From Pseudohalioglobus lutimaris (GTDB lineage Bacteria; Pseudomonadota; Gammaproteobacteria; Pseudomonadales; Halieaceae), in contig NZ_PKUS01000010.1 in assembly GCF_002866825.1 (NCBI RefSeq), forward strand, positions 1-64,000: a DNA stretch of 64,000 bases, given 5' to 3'. The notes below the pieces were generated by a model. That model worked only from the letters and a program-made list of their open reading frames with translations. It did not search any database and was not told the origin of the DNA. Each line of letters begins with the position of its first letter. The stretch's first letter is position 1. Made by a program: the position numbers and the translations under genes. Positions 26,158 through 35,109 of the stretch are shown one piece after another.

Positions 26158-26613
26158 TCAGGCCTGTTCCAGCCGCTCTTTTGTTTTCAGCCAACGTACT
26201 ATCATCTCGCCCATACGCTTGCGGTCATAGGCGTCCTCCTCGTAACTGAACAGGCCATTGCCAGCGTAATGGAGGACAGTCAGGTTGGGCTCCTCGTAGA
26301 TCTGCCCATCACCGAGGTCCTGCATCCTGTTCAGGACTTCACAAATCACCCAGCCTTTATCTTCGTCGATACTGTACCAACGTATGGGGAAAGCAGTCAT
26401 GCTGCTGGCAGGAAAGGCCCCCATGGTCTTGCTGATCCACTGATAGATGTTTTCCCGGCCCCAGAAACGCCCGTACTGGTGTTCGAAGTAAGTGGCATCC
26501 ACAGTGAACATATCAGCCCAGTCTCGCCAGTCCCCTTCCTGTGCGCCCTTCAAGGCCGCCGCCTGATACCTATCGAAGGCGTGCTCCAGTTCATCTCTGG
26601 TCCAGCGTCCCAT
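26158..26613 (-). CDS. NTF2-like (SnoaL-type) protein
   Basis: This 151-residue protein begins MGRWTRDELEHAFDRYQ and contains GDWRDWADMFTVDATYFEH, YGRFWGRENIYQWISKTM and WYSIDEDKGWVICEVLNRM. That pattern is typical of SnoaL/NTF2-fold proteins, a cone-shaped pocket used as hydratase, isomerase or ring-cleaving enzyme in sterol and polyketide metabolism. The ATG at 26613 has AGAGGAG 5 nt upstream, which decides against the longer frame from 26784. It sits between the second sulfatase and the luciferase-like oxidoreductase. No function can be assigned beyond the fold. Confidence 0.85.
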   Translation of the reverse strand: MGRWTRDELEHAFDRYQAAALKGAQEGDWRDWADMFTVDATYFEHQYGRFWGRENIYQWISKTMGAFPASSMTAFPIRWYSIDEDKGWVICEVLNRMQDLGDGQIYEEPNLTVLHYAGNGLFSYEEDAYDRKRMGEMIVRWLKTKERLEQA

Positions 26614-26636
26614 AATCACTCCTCTACGTGACGGAT

Positions 26637-28211
26637 TTAACGGCCCTTGCGCTGTGCCCCCGGCGGCACCTGTGCCCCGTTTGCGCGCATTTGCATCATT
26701 TGCTGCATGGACTGCATCATTCGGTCGATAGTGAAACTGGCCGTTGCCTGACGTGGCGGATACTCGCGGAACGTCATCAGCCACTTGCCTACCTCCTGCT
26801 GAACGGGGACAAACAGCCAGAGCTGGTCGGCAAAGAATCGGGAATAGAGCCCCGAGTCGATTGATGTTTCATAGGGGTCGGTGCGCAGGTTAATAATACG
26901 CGGAAAATTAAGCGCCTCCCTGGGGCCTGACCAGCCTTCCATCTGGAAGGCGAAATGTATTTTCCAGTCGTTCCAGCGCAGCGCGTTTAACTGGGCATTA
27001 TCATCAAAGTAATAGACGCTATCGCGAGTCCCGGGCCCCTTCCCGGCAAGCAATGCAGTCTGGTCGTAGCCGTCCAGGTGCACCTTGTAAGTGGTATCGC
27101 CAGCGCGATGCCCCTTGAGCAATTTTCCCTTGATGTCAGTTTCGCCAGCGGCCGCGAGCAGCGTGGGCAGCCAGTCCTGATGGGAAACAATATCATTGAT
27201 CACACGACCCGGCGCCACCACGCCGGGCCAGCGGATGAGCGCCGGCACCCTGAAGCCCCCTTCCCAGGTGGAGCCCTTTTCACCACGGAATGGTTCGGAG
27301 CCGCCATCGGGATAGGTATTGGTTTGCGAACCGTTGTCGGTGGAGTAGATAACAATGGTGTTATCGGTAATCCCCAGGTCGTCAACCTTGTCCAGTAACT
27401 GACCAACATGGTGGTCGTGTTCCATGAGCCCGTCTGCATAAAGACCAAAACCCGAGGCTCCCTGCCATTGCGGCGCCAGTCGCGTCCATACGTGCATCCG
27501 CGTGGCATTAAACCAGACGAAGAACGGCTTGCCATCATCGTGCGCTTTATCGATGAACTTCAGCGCGGCGTCGGTGAACTCCTGGTCCACCGTTTCCATT
27601 CGCTTGCGGCTAAGCGGCCCGGTGTCTTCGACCTTGCCATCGGCGTAAGAACGAATCACGCCGCGAGGCGCAAACCGCTTATGAAAAGCGGGATCCTTGG
27701 GATAGAAGTAGGTTTCCGGCTCTTCCTCGGCATTGAGATGGTAAAGGTTGCCGAAAAACTCGTCGAAGCCGTGATTGCTGGGAAGGAACTCATCCTTGTC
27801 GCCCAGGTGATTCTTGCCGAACTGCCCGGTGGCATAGCCATGTGGCTTGAGCAACTCAGCAATAGTCGGGTCCTCCGGGCGCAGTCCGATGTCTGCTCCG
27901 GGCAGACCCACTTTGAGCAGCCCGGTGCGCAGGGGATGCTGGCCGGTAATGAATGCGGAACGACCGGCGGTGCAGCTTTGCTCGCCGTAATAATCGGTGA
28001 ACAACGCGCCCTCCTGCGCAATCCGGTCTATATTCGGGGTCCTGCTGCCGAGCATGCCACGATGATAGGCGCTGATATTGGACCAACCGATATCATCACC
28101 CCAGATAACCAGGATGTTCGGCTTGTCGGCTGCAAGTGACGGGGTGCACAGCAGCGCCAGCAATGTCGCAAACAGTTTGGACATTGGTCTTCTAAAAAGG
28201 AGCGAGCGCAT
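26637..28211 (-). CDS. Exported arylsulfatase (type I, CTAGR motif)
   Basis: This 524-residue sulfatase has a signal peptide (FATLLALLCTPSLAADK). The metal motif NILVIWGDDIGW is followed by EQSCTAGRSAFITGQ, a C-x-A-x-R variant of the formylglycine motif, and later by FGKNHLGDKDEFLPS and IVIYSTDNGSQTNTYPDGG. The motif and length fit the arylsulfatase subgroup that acts on small sulfate esters. A glutamine- and methionine-rich tail ends the protein. ATG 28211 has GAGG 9 nt upstream; ATG 28184 is possible. It is followed by the NTF2-like and luciferase-like genes on the same strand. Its low similarity to the sulfatase at 21.3-23.6 kb suggests a different substrate. Confidence 0.94.
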   Translation of the reverse strand: MRSLLFRRPMSKLFATLLALLCTPSLAADKPNILVIWGDDIGWSNISAYHRGMLGSRTPNIDRIAQEGALFTDYYGEQSCTAGRSAFITGQHPLRTGLLKVGLPGADIGLRPEDPTIAELLKPHGYATGQFGKNHLGDKDEFLPSNHGFDEFFGNLYHLNAEEEPETYFYPKDPAFHKRFAPRGVIRSYADGKVEDTGPLSRKRMETVDQEFTDAALKFIDKAHDDGKPFFVWFNATRMHVWTRLAPQWQGASGFGLYADGLMEHDHHVGQLLDKVDDLGITDNTIVIYSTDNGSQTNTYPDGGSEPFRGEKGSTWEGGFRVPALIRWPGVVAPGRVINDIVSHQDWLPTLLAAAGETDIKGKLLKGHRAGDTTYKVHLDGYDQTALLAGKGPGTRDSVYYFDDNAQLNALRWNDWKIHFAFQMEGWSGPREALNFPRIINLRTDPYETSIDSGLYSRFFADQLWLFVPVQQEVGKWLMTFREYPPRQATASFTIDRMMQSMQQMMQMRANGAQVPPGAQRKGR

Positions 28212-28389
28212 ACGGCCAACCTCATATGATTAATGTTATGGGGCGATTATCCCTAAACCAACGGGCTTTGTTAATGGCTTGTTGTGCACATAACGCCTGC
28301 TCAAAAAGCTCATTTGCGATTCGCGGGCGTCTCCATGCTGTGGACCTTGCCACACGGTTAACACGAAGCGACCGCGATGCCCGCGAGGG

Positions 28390-29562
28390 TTATAACTGAT
28401 ACTGACGAGTGGCCAGGTCACGCATGATCTCTTCGGAGCCGCCACCAATGGCATTTACGCGCACCTCACGGTAGATACGCTCAACCTTGTTGCCGCGCAT
28501 ATAGCCGATACCACCCAGTATTTGCATGGCCTCCCGCGCACAGAATTCCATCGTCTGGCTGCATTGCACTTTGAGCAGGGCGATATCACCAAAATTCGCC
28601 GTACCGTCAACCATCTGCCGGCTGCAATGCTGTATATAGGCCTGACAGGCATTGATGCGCTGCTTCATTTCAGCAATCTTGTGGCGGATCACCTGGTGAT
28701 CTGCAAGCCTCTTGCCAAACGTTTTTCGTTCCTGCGCCCAGTTCACCGCTTCTTCAAGGCAAACCCGTGCGCTGGCTTCCATCATTACGCACATGGCCAT
28801 GCGCTCCGCATTGAAATTATTGGCAATCACCAGAAAGCCGTGGCCCTCTTCTGCCAGCAGGTTACCTGCCGGCACCTTGACGTTGTCAAAGTAAAGCGTG
28901 GCCGTATCGCTACACCACCAGCCCTGTTTGCGCGGCAGCGGTGTGCGACTCACGCCCTGCGCATCTGCGGGAATAACCAGTACCGATACGCCACCGGCAC
29001 CCTCCGCTCCGGTGCGCACCCCGGCAGTAAACCAGTTCGCCCCCATGCCCCCGGAGATAAAGGTCTTGCTGCCGTTAACAACATAGTGATCACCCTCGCG
29101 CACCGCCGTGGTTTGCAGATTGGCGACATCCGAGCCGCCTGAGGGTTCGGTGATAGCCAGCGCGATGCGCTTTTTACCGGCCAGCACGGGCGGTATCACT
29201 TCCTGCTTTAACTCGGCTGACCCGAATGCCACCACTGGCGGCAGGCCAATCCCGTGAGACAACAGTGTACTGGGCAGGCCACCCAGGCTGGTCCTGCTGA
29301 TCTCTTCGCCCACGATACTGTGATGATAGAGATCGATACCCTCCGATGTGCCACCGTACTCCTCTGGATAACCCAGGCCAAGCAGGCCAAATTCAGCGGC
29401 CTTGGGCCACAGTTCATCCGGAATGAAACCCTGTTCATCCCATTCATCCACGTAAGGTGCAATTTCTTTATCGATAAAGCGACGTAACTGTTCTCGCCAC
29501 GCCTCGTGGCTCTCGTTCATAAATGGATTGTGCAGGCGGGCGCTGTCAAAGCTCAGGGACAC
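28390..29562 (-). CDS. Acyl-CoA dehydrogenase
   Basis: This 390-residue flavoprotein has the acyl-CoA dehydrogenase signatures IALAITEPSGGSDVANL (FAD and substrate binding), YVVNGSKTFISGG, and the C-terminal MQILGGIGYMRGNKVERIYREVRVNAIGGGSEEIMRDL. Glu in the last stretch is in the usual catalytic-base region. The GTG at 29562 has GAGG 6 nt upstream and gives a normal N-terminus; ATG 29577 is close by. It oxidises an acyl-CoA to the enoyl form and passes electrons to ETF. It is divergent from the carboxyltransferase gene, so the two may share a control region. Confidence 0.93.
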   Translation of the reverse strand: MSLSFDSARLHNPFMNESHEAWREQLRRFIDKEIAPYVDEWDEQGFIPDELWPKAAEFGLLGLGYPEEYGGTSEGIDLYHHSIVGEEISRTSLGGLPSTLLSHGIGLPPVVAFGSAELKQEVIPPVLAGKKRIALAITEPSGGSDVANLQTTAVREGDHYVVNGSKTFISGGMGANWFTAGVRTGAEGAGGVSVLVIPADAQGVSRTPLPRKQGWWCSDTATLYFDNVKVPAGNLLAEEGHGFLVIANNFNAERMAMCVMMEASARVCLEEAVNWAQERKTFGKRLADHQVIRHKIAEMKQRINACQAYIQHCSRQMVDGTANFGDIALLKVQCSQTMEFCAREAMQILGGIGYMRGNKVERIYREVRVNAIGGGSEEIMRDLATRQYQL

Positions 29563-29739
29563 GGTAGACCTCATCATATTGGTGTTGCGTTGGACTCATA
29601 TCATGCCAGAGCTCAACCGGCTTTTCTGCACAAGCTTCCCGGGTTACGCGGCATTGGTTTATATAGTCGCCGTCCTGCGGCGGGACGACCGCATTGTTTG
29701 CAGCTATAGTCAGCATACACAGCACAATGAGGAGTTCGC

Positions 29740-31212
29740 TTGAGCAGCAACCGAGAGCAATGGCAGGGCCTACTTGCCGAACTGGACCAGCGCCAGGCGC
29801 AGGCCGAGGCGATGGGGGGCGAGGAAAAGATCGCCCGGCAACACGCAAGGGGACGCCTGACTGCGCGCGAACGGCTCGCCCTGCTGTTTGATCCAGGCAC
29901 GTTAAACGAAATCGGTGCACTGGCTGGCGCCAACCACCCGGGTGGCCAGGTCCCTCTGGCAGGCGATGGTGTGGTCGGCGGTACAGGGCTCATCAATGGC
30001 CGCGATGCAGTGGCACTGGCCGAGGACTTCACCGTAAAAGGCGGGTCCATCGGCCACGCCAATGCAGCCAAGCGAACACGGCTGGTGCGCCTGGCACTGG
30101 AGCAACGCCTGCCGCTGGTATTGCTGCTGGACGGAGCAGGCGAACGCGCGGGGAACAGTACCGAACGCTACCCCAATACACCCAACGACCTGCAACTGGT
30201 GGCCGACCTTCAGGGAAAAGTGCCGGTTGTGACACTTGTTCTGGGCACCTCTGCCGGCCACGGAGCGCTCACCGGCATGTTTGCAGATTTCATTATCATG
30301 CTGGAGGGTGCATCCCTGTTTACTGCGGGGCCGCCACTGGTGCAGGCCGCCATGGGGATCACGACCACGCCCGAGGAACTGGGCAGCGCAGTCATGCACG
30401 CGACGCGCAGTGGTGTCGTGCATAACCTGGCAGGCAGTGAGCAGGAAGCGTTCAACCTGGCGCGTGACTACCTGTCATACATGCCTCAACGCAGCGGCGA
30501 ATTGTCGCCGGTGACGAACGAGCGAGCGGAAGCGCAGCCAGGCGATGTCGATGCGCTGCTGGATATCATTCCGCCCACAGGTAACGCATCCTACGATATG
30601 CGGGAAGTACTACAGGCCATCGCAGATGATGGCGGTTACATTGAATTACAGCCCGGCTATGGCGGTTCGCTGATCTGTGCCCTGGCCCGCTTCGGTAGCG
30701 TGCCAACGATGGTTGTGGCCAATCAGCCAAACGTGCTGGCCGGTGCAATCACTGTGGCAGCGGCCGAAAAGGCAGCGCACTTTATCGAGATTGCCAACGC
30801 CTTCGGGCTGCCGCTGCTGACCTTACTGGATAATCCCGGCGTGCTGCCAGGGCCGCAATCAGAACAGGAGGGTGTGCTCAAAGCCGCGGGACGAATGTTT
30901 GCCGCACAGCGGCGTTACCGCGGCCGCAAGATCGTAGTTACACTGCGCAAGGCCTTTGGTTTTGGTTCGTCGGTTATGGGCATGAATCCCTGGGACCGGC
31001 AGGCGATCAGCATCGCCCTCCCCTCGGTGTCACTGGGCGGCATGCCGGCGATAGGTGGAGCCGAAGCCGCCAAGGCCAGCGCCGAAGATGCTGGCCGGTT
31101 GCAGGAGTTACAGTCTGGCGCCTGGGTGCCGGCCGATGCGATGGCCTTCGACAAGGTCGTCAACCCGGCTGCGCTACGCCGTGAAATTATCGCTGTGCTA
31201 CATCGCACCTGA
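29740..31212 (+). CDS. Acyl-CoA carboxylase carboxyltransferase (beta) subunit
   Basis: This 490-residue protein matches the carboxyltransferase subunit of propionyl/methylcrotonyl/geranyl-CoA carboxylases. ARGRLTARERLALLFDPGT is the family start. VLLLDGAGERAGN and LTLLDNPGVLPGPQSEQEG lie in the two crotonase-like halves, and KAFGFGSSVMGMNPW is another conserved stretch. The start is TTG with GAGGAG 6 nt upstream. The CaiB-type gene follows 32 nt later, so they form an operon. No biotin carboxylase or biotin carrier gene is in the window, so the partner subunit must be elsewhere. Which acyl-CoA is carboxylated is open. Confidence 0.9.
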   Translation: MSSNREQWQGLLAELDQRQAQAEAMGGEEKIARQHARGRLTARERLALLFDPGTLNEIGALAGANHPGGQVPLAGDGVVGGTGLINGRDAVALAEDFTVKGGSIGHANAAKRTRLVRLALEQRLPLVLLLDGAGERAGNSTERYPNTPNDLQLVADLQGKVPVVTLVLGTSAGHGALTGMFADFIIMLEGASLFTAGPPLVQAAMGITTTPEELGSAVMHATRSGVVHNLAGSEQEAFNLARDYLSYMPQRSGELSPVTNERAEAQPGDVDALLDIIPPTGNASYDMREVLQAIADDGGYIELQPGYGGSLICALARFGSVPTMVVANQPNVLAGAITVAAAEKAAHFIEIANAFGLPLLTLLDNPGVLPGPQSEQEGVLKAAGRMFAAQRRYRGRKIVVTLRKAFGFGSSVMGMNPWDRQAISIALPSVSLGGMPAIGGAEAAKASAEDAGRLQELQSGAWVPADAMAFDKVVNPAALRREIIAVLHRT

Positions 31213-31244
31213 ATACTGGACTATTGAATCCGGGGGCCTGAACT

Positions 31245-32459
31245 ATGGACATCACACTCGACGGTACAGCGACCGGCCCACTCAGTGGAGTGCGCGTACT
31301 CGACGTGACCTCGATGATCACTGGCCCACTGTGCAGCCAGATGCTGGGCGACCTGGGCGCTGAAGTCATCAAGATCGAACCTACCCACGGTGAAGTCGCG
31401 CGCTGGATGATGCCGCCAGAGCGCGGTGGGCTTACCGGTTTTTACTGCCAGATGAACCGCAACAAGCGTAGCCTCGCACTCAACCTGCAGTCAGCTGAAG
31501 GCGTTGCCGTACTGAAAACCCTGGCCGAGAGTGCAGATATCCTGGTGGAGAATTTTCGCGGCGGCGTGGCGGACCGGCTGGGTATCGGCTATGACGACTT
31601 GAAAACCTTGAATGAACGTCTCATTTACGTAGCGATTACCGGCTTTGGTCCCTCCGGGCCCTATTCCGACCGACCGGCGTACGACCCGATTGCCCAGGGC
31701 CTGGTCGGCATGATGCACATCCAGGGTGCTGCCCACGGGGGCAAACCACAACTGATTCAGTCCGCAATTGTCGACAAAACGACTGCTACTACCGCCGCTG
31801 GCGTAACGCTCGCCGCACTCTATGCAAGAGATGGCATCAACGGCACGGCAAAGGGCCAGCGCGTGGATGTGCCGATGATCGACGCCTACGCAGCCAACTC
31901 ACTGCCTGATATGTTGCCGGTAGACAGTTTCCAGCCATCGGACATGCCAGATACGCAGCCACTTGCCGTACTGCGCACCTTTGCCACCAGAGATGGCCAT
32001 GTGGTGGGTATGGCGCTGCAGGACAATCATTTCAAAGGACTTTGCGAGGCGCTTGAGTGTACAGAACTGCTGGAGCGCGAGGGCATGCGCAATGTCGTCG
32101 AGCGCATCAACGACTTTGAACCCTGGCTGGACGCAATCGAAACAGAGATCGCCAGGTGGCCTACGGACGAACTGCTGGCGCGGTTTGACGCCCACGGTGT
32201 TCCATTTGGCAAAGTTAAAACCATTCGTGAGTTCGCCGAGGACCCGCAGGCAAAACACAACCGCACAATCTTTGATGCAGAACACCCTGAGCTGGGCACG
32301 CTGCGCTACGTGCGCTACCCGGGCCACTTGTCTGCTACCCCGGCGAGCCTCAATCGCCACCCGCCCCGCCTGGGGGAGCACACCACAGAAATTCTCGAAG
32401 CGGCTGGCTATTCAGCAGAGGACATCGAGGCCTTGCGCAGCAGCGGCGTCGTCGCCTGA
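31245..32459 (+). CDS. CaiB/BaiF family III CoA transferase
   Basis: This 404-residue protein has the family III CoA-transferase start GPLSGVRVLDVTSMITGPLCSQMLGDLGAEVIKIE. It continues with NRNKRSLALNLQSAEG, LVENFRGGVADRLGIGYDDL and the catalytic-Asp region ITGFGPSGPYSDRPAYD. Such enzymes move CoA from one acyl group to a free acid, which activates the substrate for degradation. It is the second gene of the operon with the carboxyltransferase. It converges with the ABC1 kinase gene, with only 4 nt between stops. Substrate is unknown. Confidence 0.93.
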   Translation: MDITLDGTATGPLSGVRVLDVTSMITGPLCSQMLGDLGAEVIKIEPTHGEVARWMMPPERGGLTGFYCQMNRNKRSLALNLQSAEGVAVLKTLAESADILVENFRGGVADRLGIGYDDLKTLNERLIYVAITGFGPSGPYSDRPAYDPIAQGLVGMMHIQGAAHGGKPQLIQSAIVDKTTATTAAGVTLAALYARDGINGTAKGQRVDVPMIDAYAANSLPDMLPVDSFQPSDMPDTQPLAVLRTFATRDGHVVGMALQDNHFKGLCEALECTELLEREGMRNVVERINDFEPWLDAIETEIARWPTDELLARFDAHGVPFGKVKTIREFAEDPQAKHNRTIFDAEHPELGTLRYVRYPGHLSATPASLNRHPPRLGEHTTEILEAAGYSAEDIEALRSSGVVA

Positions 32460-32463
32460 CTAA

Positions 32464-34491
32464 TCAGGCTTGCGTAGCTGGTTCAGATCGGTTCCTGAGC
32501 AGACCCACGGGCAGGTCCCTGGCCACCTGGCGCAACAGGCGACGACGATAACCAGTCGCCTGCCGGTAGCCCTCCAGAGAGGGGAAACGGCACATGACAA
32601 TCATCGCGTCCTGCGCCAGGGCCAGACGTGAAACACCGCTATATATCCCCAGGTACGATCCCACCATGGCAGTAATAGAACGGGTGAGGTGAAGGTAGTC
32701 ACCACTGATCACAATGCCCTGCCGGCTCATCAATGTACCCAGGGAGATCGCCAGGTCAAGCCGTGCCTTCAAGCCGTCCGTACCTTCCTGATAGAGCACC
32801 AGGAGGAAATCAGGACCTATGGGGGTGACGCTGTTCTCAGTGAGCGCCTCGCGAATGTGACCCAGCATTTCCTCGCGCCGTGACCGTAACTGATCCTGTT
32901 CGGTACCCAGCCCGATCATGGCATCAGTGATGGCCTGTGCATCGGCGGCAAACACGGCCTGCAGGTAGCGCAGCGCCGGTCGCCAGATCTCGCTGATGTC
33001 CACGCTGTTACCCCAGTCGATAAAGTACAGCCGTTGCTCCTCATCGACCAACAGGTTGCCCGGGTGCAGGTCGCCATGGAACTCGCGATAGACAAACAGG
33101 TGAGATAGCACCGTGTGTAAAAAGGCGCGCCCTACCTTGCGTCTGGCGCGCAGTGATCGGCGCTTGCCAAGGTCACGGAACGCAGTGGATAGACTGTTGG
33201 CGCTCTCCACATACTCCATCTCTATCACGCGGCGGGTTGTCTGGTAAACGCGGGGTACGTGCCAACCACCGGTATAACTCGCGCGCTCGGCAAAGCGGGC
33301 CTGTACGCGCGCTTCAGCTTCAAAATCCAGCTCGGCCCTGAAGCCCTCCACGAAAAGATCCACCTGGTCCAGCCACGAGGAAAGGAAGGGAGACAGTTTG
33401 GAATGCGGCGCCCAGTACTGGCTGCTAAGTATCGCAAGCTTGATCACCATTTTGCCAATGACAAACTCACGCTCGAGATTGTGGCGGCCCACCTTGACCA
33501 CTACGGTTTTCAGTTCCTGGCGACCGCGACGATTCAGCACCGGCTTTTCTGCAACGAAAACCGATGCTATAGAGCCGGACTTTAGCGGTTTGGATGCGTC
33601 AAAATCATAGTACCGCTTGCCTGGCAGTTCGCCGAAGCTCTCCAGGAAGGCCTGCTCCACTTCCGCAGGGGTCATCGGCTCGACGTCTTCCTGGAACACC
33701 GAGAGCGCGTCGCTGATTTCCTCGGGGAGAAAATCCGACCCCGAGGCGGCGACCTGCGCCATTTTGATAAAAAACGGACCGAATTCGCGCACCATCTGCG
33801 CCACAATTGCGGCCTGGGCTTTGAAATTCTCCGGGTCGGTGTCGAAAAACTCGCGGATATACGCCAGGGCACCAATTTGCCGACGGAAAATATCCAGGTC
33901 CGAGCGCAACATACCGGTTTCGTTGAAGATCTCGCGCAGATGACGATTGTTGCTGTGACGCATGTGCTTCAACTGGTTGATGACGGTCACCAGCAGCGGT
34001 TCGTAGGCATTGGCAACAATGCGTGCCACGTCCAGACTGACCTCACCCAGCCCCTTCAATTCGGGCTCGCTCATGAGTTCGTTGAAGAAACGCCAGAACT
34101 CTTCTGTGACCTGTTCGGGAATGGGGAAAACTGACCGGGCGGTGAACTGGTCCATCAGGTAGCGCAGCAGGTTTTCGGTACTTTCCTCGTTGGGGAGGAT
34201 ATTGTCAGCGCGAAGGCGTCGCGTGAGCTGGGTCAACTGGGCGGTCACAGGGTGGTCCTGCAACGAGCTGAACAAGGCGTCCAGCGCGGTGTGCAGCTCT
34301 GCCTCGGTAATGTCAGCCGACCGGTTGAACAGGCTGGCCAGTGGACGCATGGCCATATAAATTTTGGCCATACCGGATGCATATTCGCCTGTGGAACGCA
34401 GCACGCGACCACCCTGCTCGCGCAGTACAGGCAATAGTTCCTCAAGCGTAATAGTGCGTTGCGCGTCCCTTACGGGTTCTGATTTTGACAA
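32464..34491 (-). CDS. ABC1/AarF/UbiB-family atypical kinase
   Basis: This 675-residue protein contains the ABC1 kinase core: GPFFIKMAQVAASGSDFLPEEISDAL (the KxGQ-like region, here KMAQ), then SGSIASVFVAE replacing the P-loop alanine-rich stretch. The catalytic parts are FHGDLHPGNLLVD and YFIDWGNS. Relatives support ubiquinone biosynthesis or lipid transport. It is longer than UbiB, with about 200 extra N-terminal residues, so it may have another role. The likely start is TTG 34491, but its GAGG site is only about 2 nt away, so the true start is unsure. It does not resemble the catabolic genes on either side. Confidence 0.88.
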   Translation of the reverse strand: MSKSEPVRDAQRTITLEELLPVLREQGGRVLRSTGEYASGMAKIYMAMRPLASLFNRSADITEAELHTALDALFSSLQDHPVTAQLTQLTRRLRADNILPNEESTENLLRYLMDQFTARSVFPIPEQVTEEFWRFFNELMSEPELKGLGEVSLDVARIVANAYEPLLVTVINQLKHMRHSNNRHLREIFNETGMLRSDLDIFRRQIGALAYIREFFDTDPENFKAQAAIVAQMVREFGPFFIKMAQVAASGSDFLPEEISDALSVFQEDVEPMTPAEVEQAFLESFGELPGKRYYDFDASKPLKSGSIASVFVAEKPVLNRRGRQELKTVVVKVGRHNLEREFVIGKMVIKLAILSSQYWAPHSKLSPFLSSWLDQVDLFVEGFRAELDFEAEARVQARFAERASYTGGWHVPRVYQTTRRVIEMEYVESANSLSTAFRDLGKRRSLRARRKVGRAFLHTVLSHLFVYREFHGDLHPGNLLVDEEQRLYFIDWGNSVDISEIWRPALRYLQAVFAADAQAITDAMIGLGTEQDQLRSRREEMLGHIREALTENSVTPIGPDFLLVLYQEGTDGLKARLDLAISLGTLMSRQGIVISGDYLHLTRSITAMVGSYLGIYSGVSRLALAQDAMIVMCRFPSLEGYRQATGYRRRLLRQVARDLPVGLLRNRSEPATQA

Positions 34492-34544
34492 ACCTCTGTC
34501 CCTGCCGCGTGGAGCACGGCAAATGTTGTAACCGGGGAAGGACC

Positions 34545-34567
34545 GCAGGCGAAAGCAAAAAGCCTGC
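34545..34567 (-). other. Inverted repeat between the YciI and ABC1 kinase genes
   Basis: GCAGGC (34545-34550) and GCCTGC (34562-34567) flank an 11-nt loop rich in A on the plus strand. It lies 58 nt after the YciI stop and 54 nt before the kinase start. It could be a weak 3' stem-loop. There is no T-run outside the stem. Confidence 0.3.
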
Positions 34568-34624
34568 CGCGGACCAGAAATTCATTGTCTATGATCACCC
34601 GCTGACGAACAAGGGCCATTGTTA

Positions 34625-34924
34625 TCAGGGCAGAACCTTCTTGTAGGGCTTGACTACCACCTTGCGGGTCACGCCGTGCAAAGCATAAGGGTCCGAGTCT
34701 GCCCAGGCTTGTGCCGCCTCCAGTGACTCAAACTCCGCAACAATCAGGCTTCCGGTGAACCCCGCTTCTCCCGGATCCTCAGCATCAACGGCCGGGTGCG
34801 GGCCTGCAATCAGCAAGCGCCCCTGGTCAACCAATTCCTGCAGGCGGCGCAGGTGCGCCTCGCGATTGCGCTTGCGGCCCTCCAGGCTGTTCTCTACATC
34901 CTGGGTGATGATGGCATACCACAT
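34625..34924 (-). CDS. YciI-family protein
   Basis: This 99-residue protein begins [25 protein letters not shown] and has the ferredoxin-like YciI fold with the conserved His-Asp features [20 protein letters not shown] and [23 protein letters not shown]. Members are small enzymes or binding proteins related to muconolactone isomerase. ATG 34924 has a GAGGGATC site upstream. It is on the same strand as the ABC1 kinase gene, 133 nt ahead of it. Function is not established for most members. Confidence 0.92.
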   Translation of the reverse strand: MWYAIITQDVENSLEGRKRNREAHLRRLQELVDQGRLLIAGPHPAVDAEDPGEAGFTGSLIVAEFESLEAAQAWADSDPYALHGVTRKVVVKPYKKVLP

Positions 34925-35109
34925 GCTCCTGATCCCTCTTCAATGACGTCGTCGTATTGAGCGGCACCATTATGCGCGTTTCACCGTACTAAGAAAATCG
35001 CCCACAATGGACATTGATTTGGTCAATACCAAACTATAGAGCGAATAAATTTGAGTGATGATGGCAGGGCACCTATTATCATTTCTCACCCAGGATCCGG
35101 AGTAAGCCC

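Noticed and set aside
26637-26784. N-terminal extension of the NTF2-like protein into the sulfatase gene
   Set aside because: AGAGGAG sits 5 nt before ATG 26613, and the extra residues are the sulfatase's 3' end read in another frame.
28522-29142. 206-codon plus-strand frame inside the acyl-CoA dehydrogenase
   Set aside because: Antisense shadow of a GC-rich gene with well-conserved motifs on the other strand.
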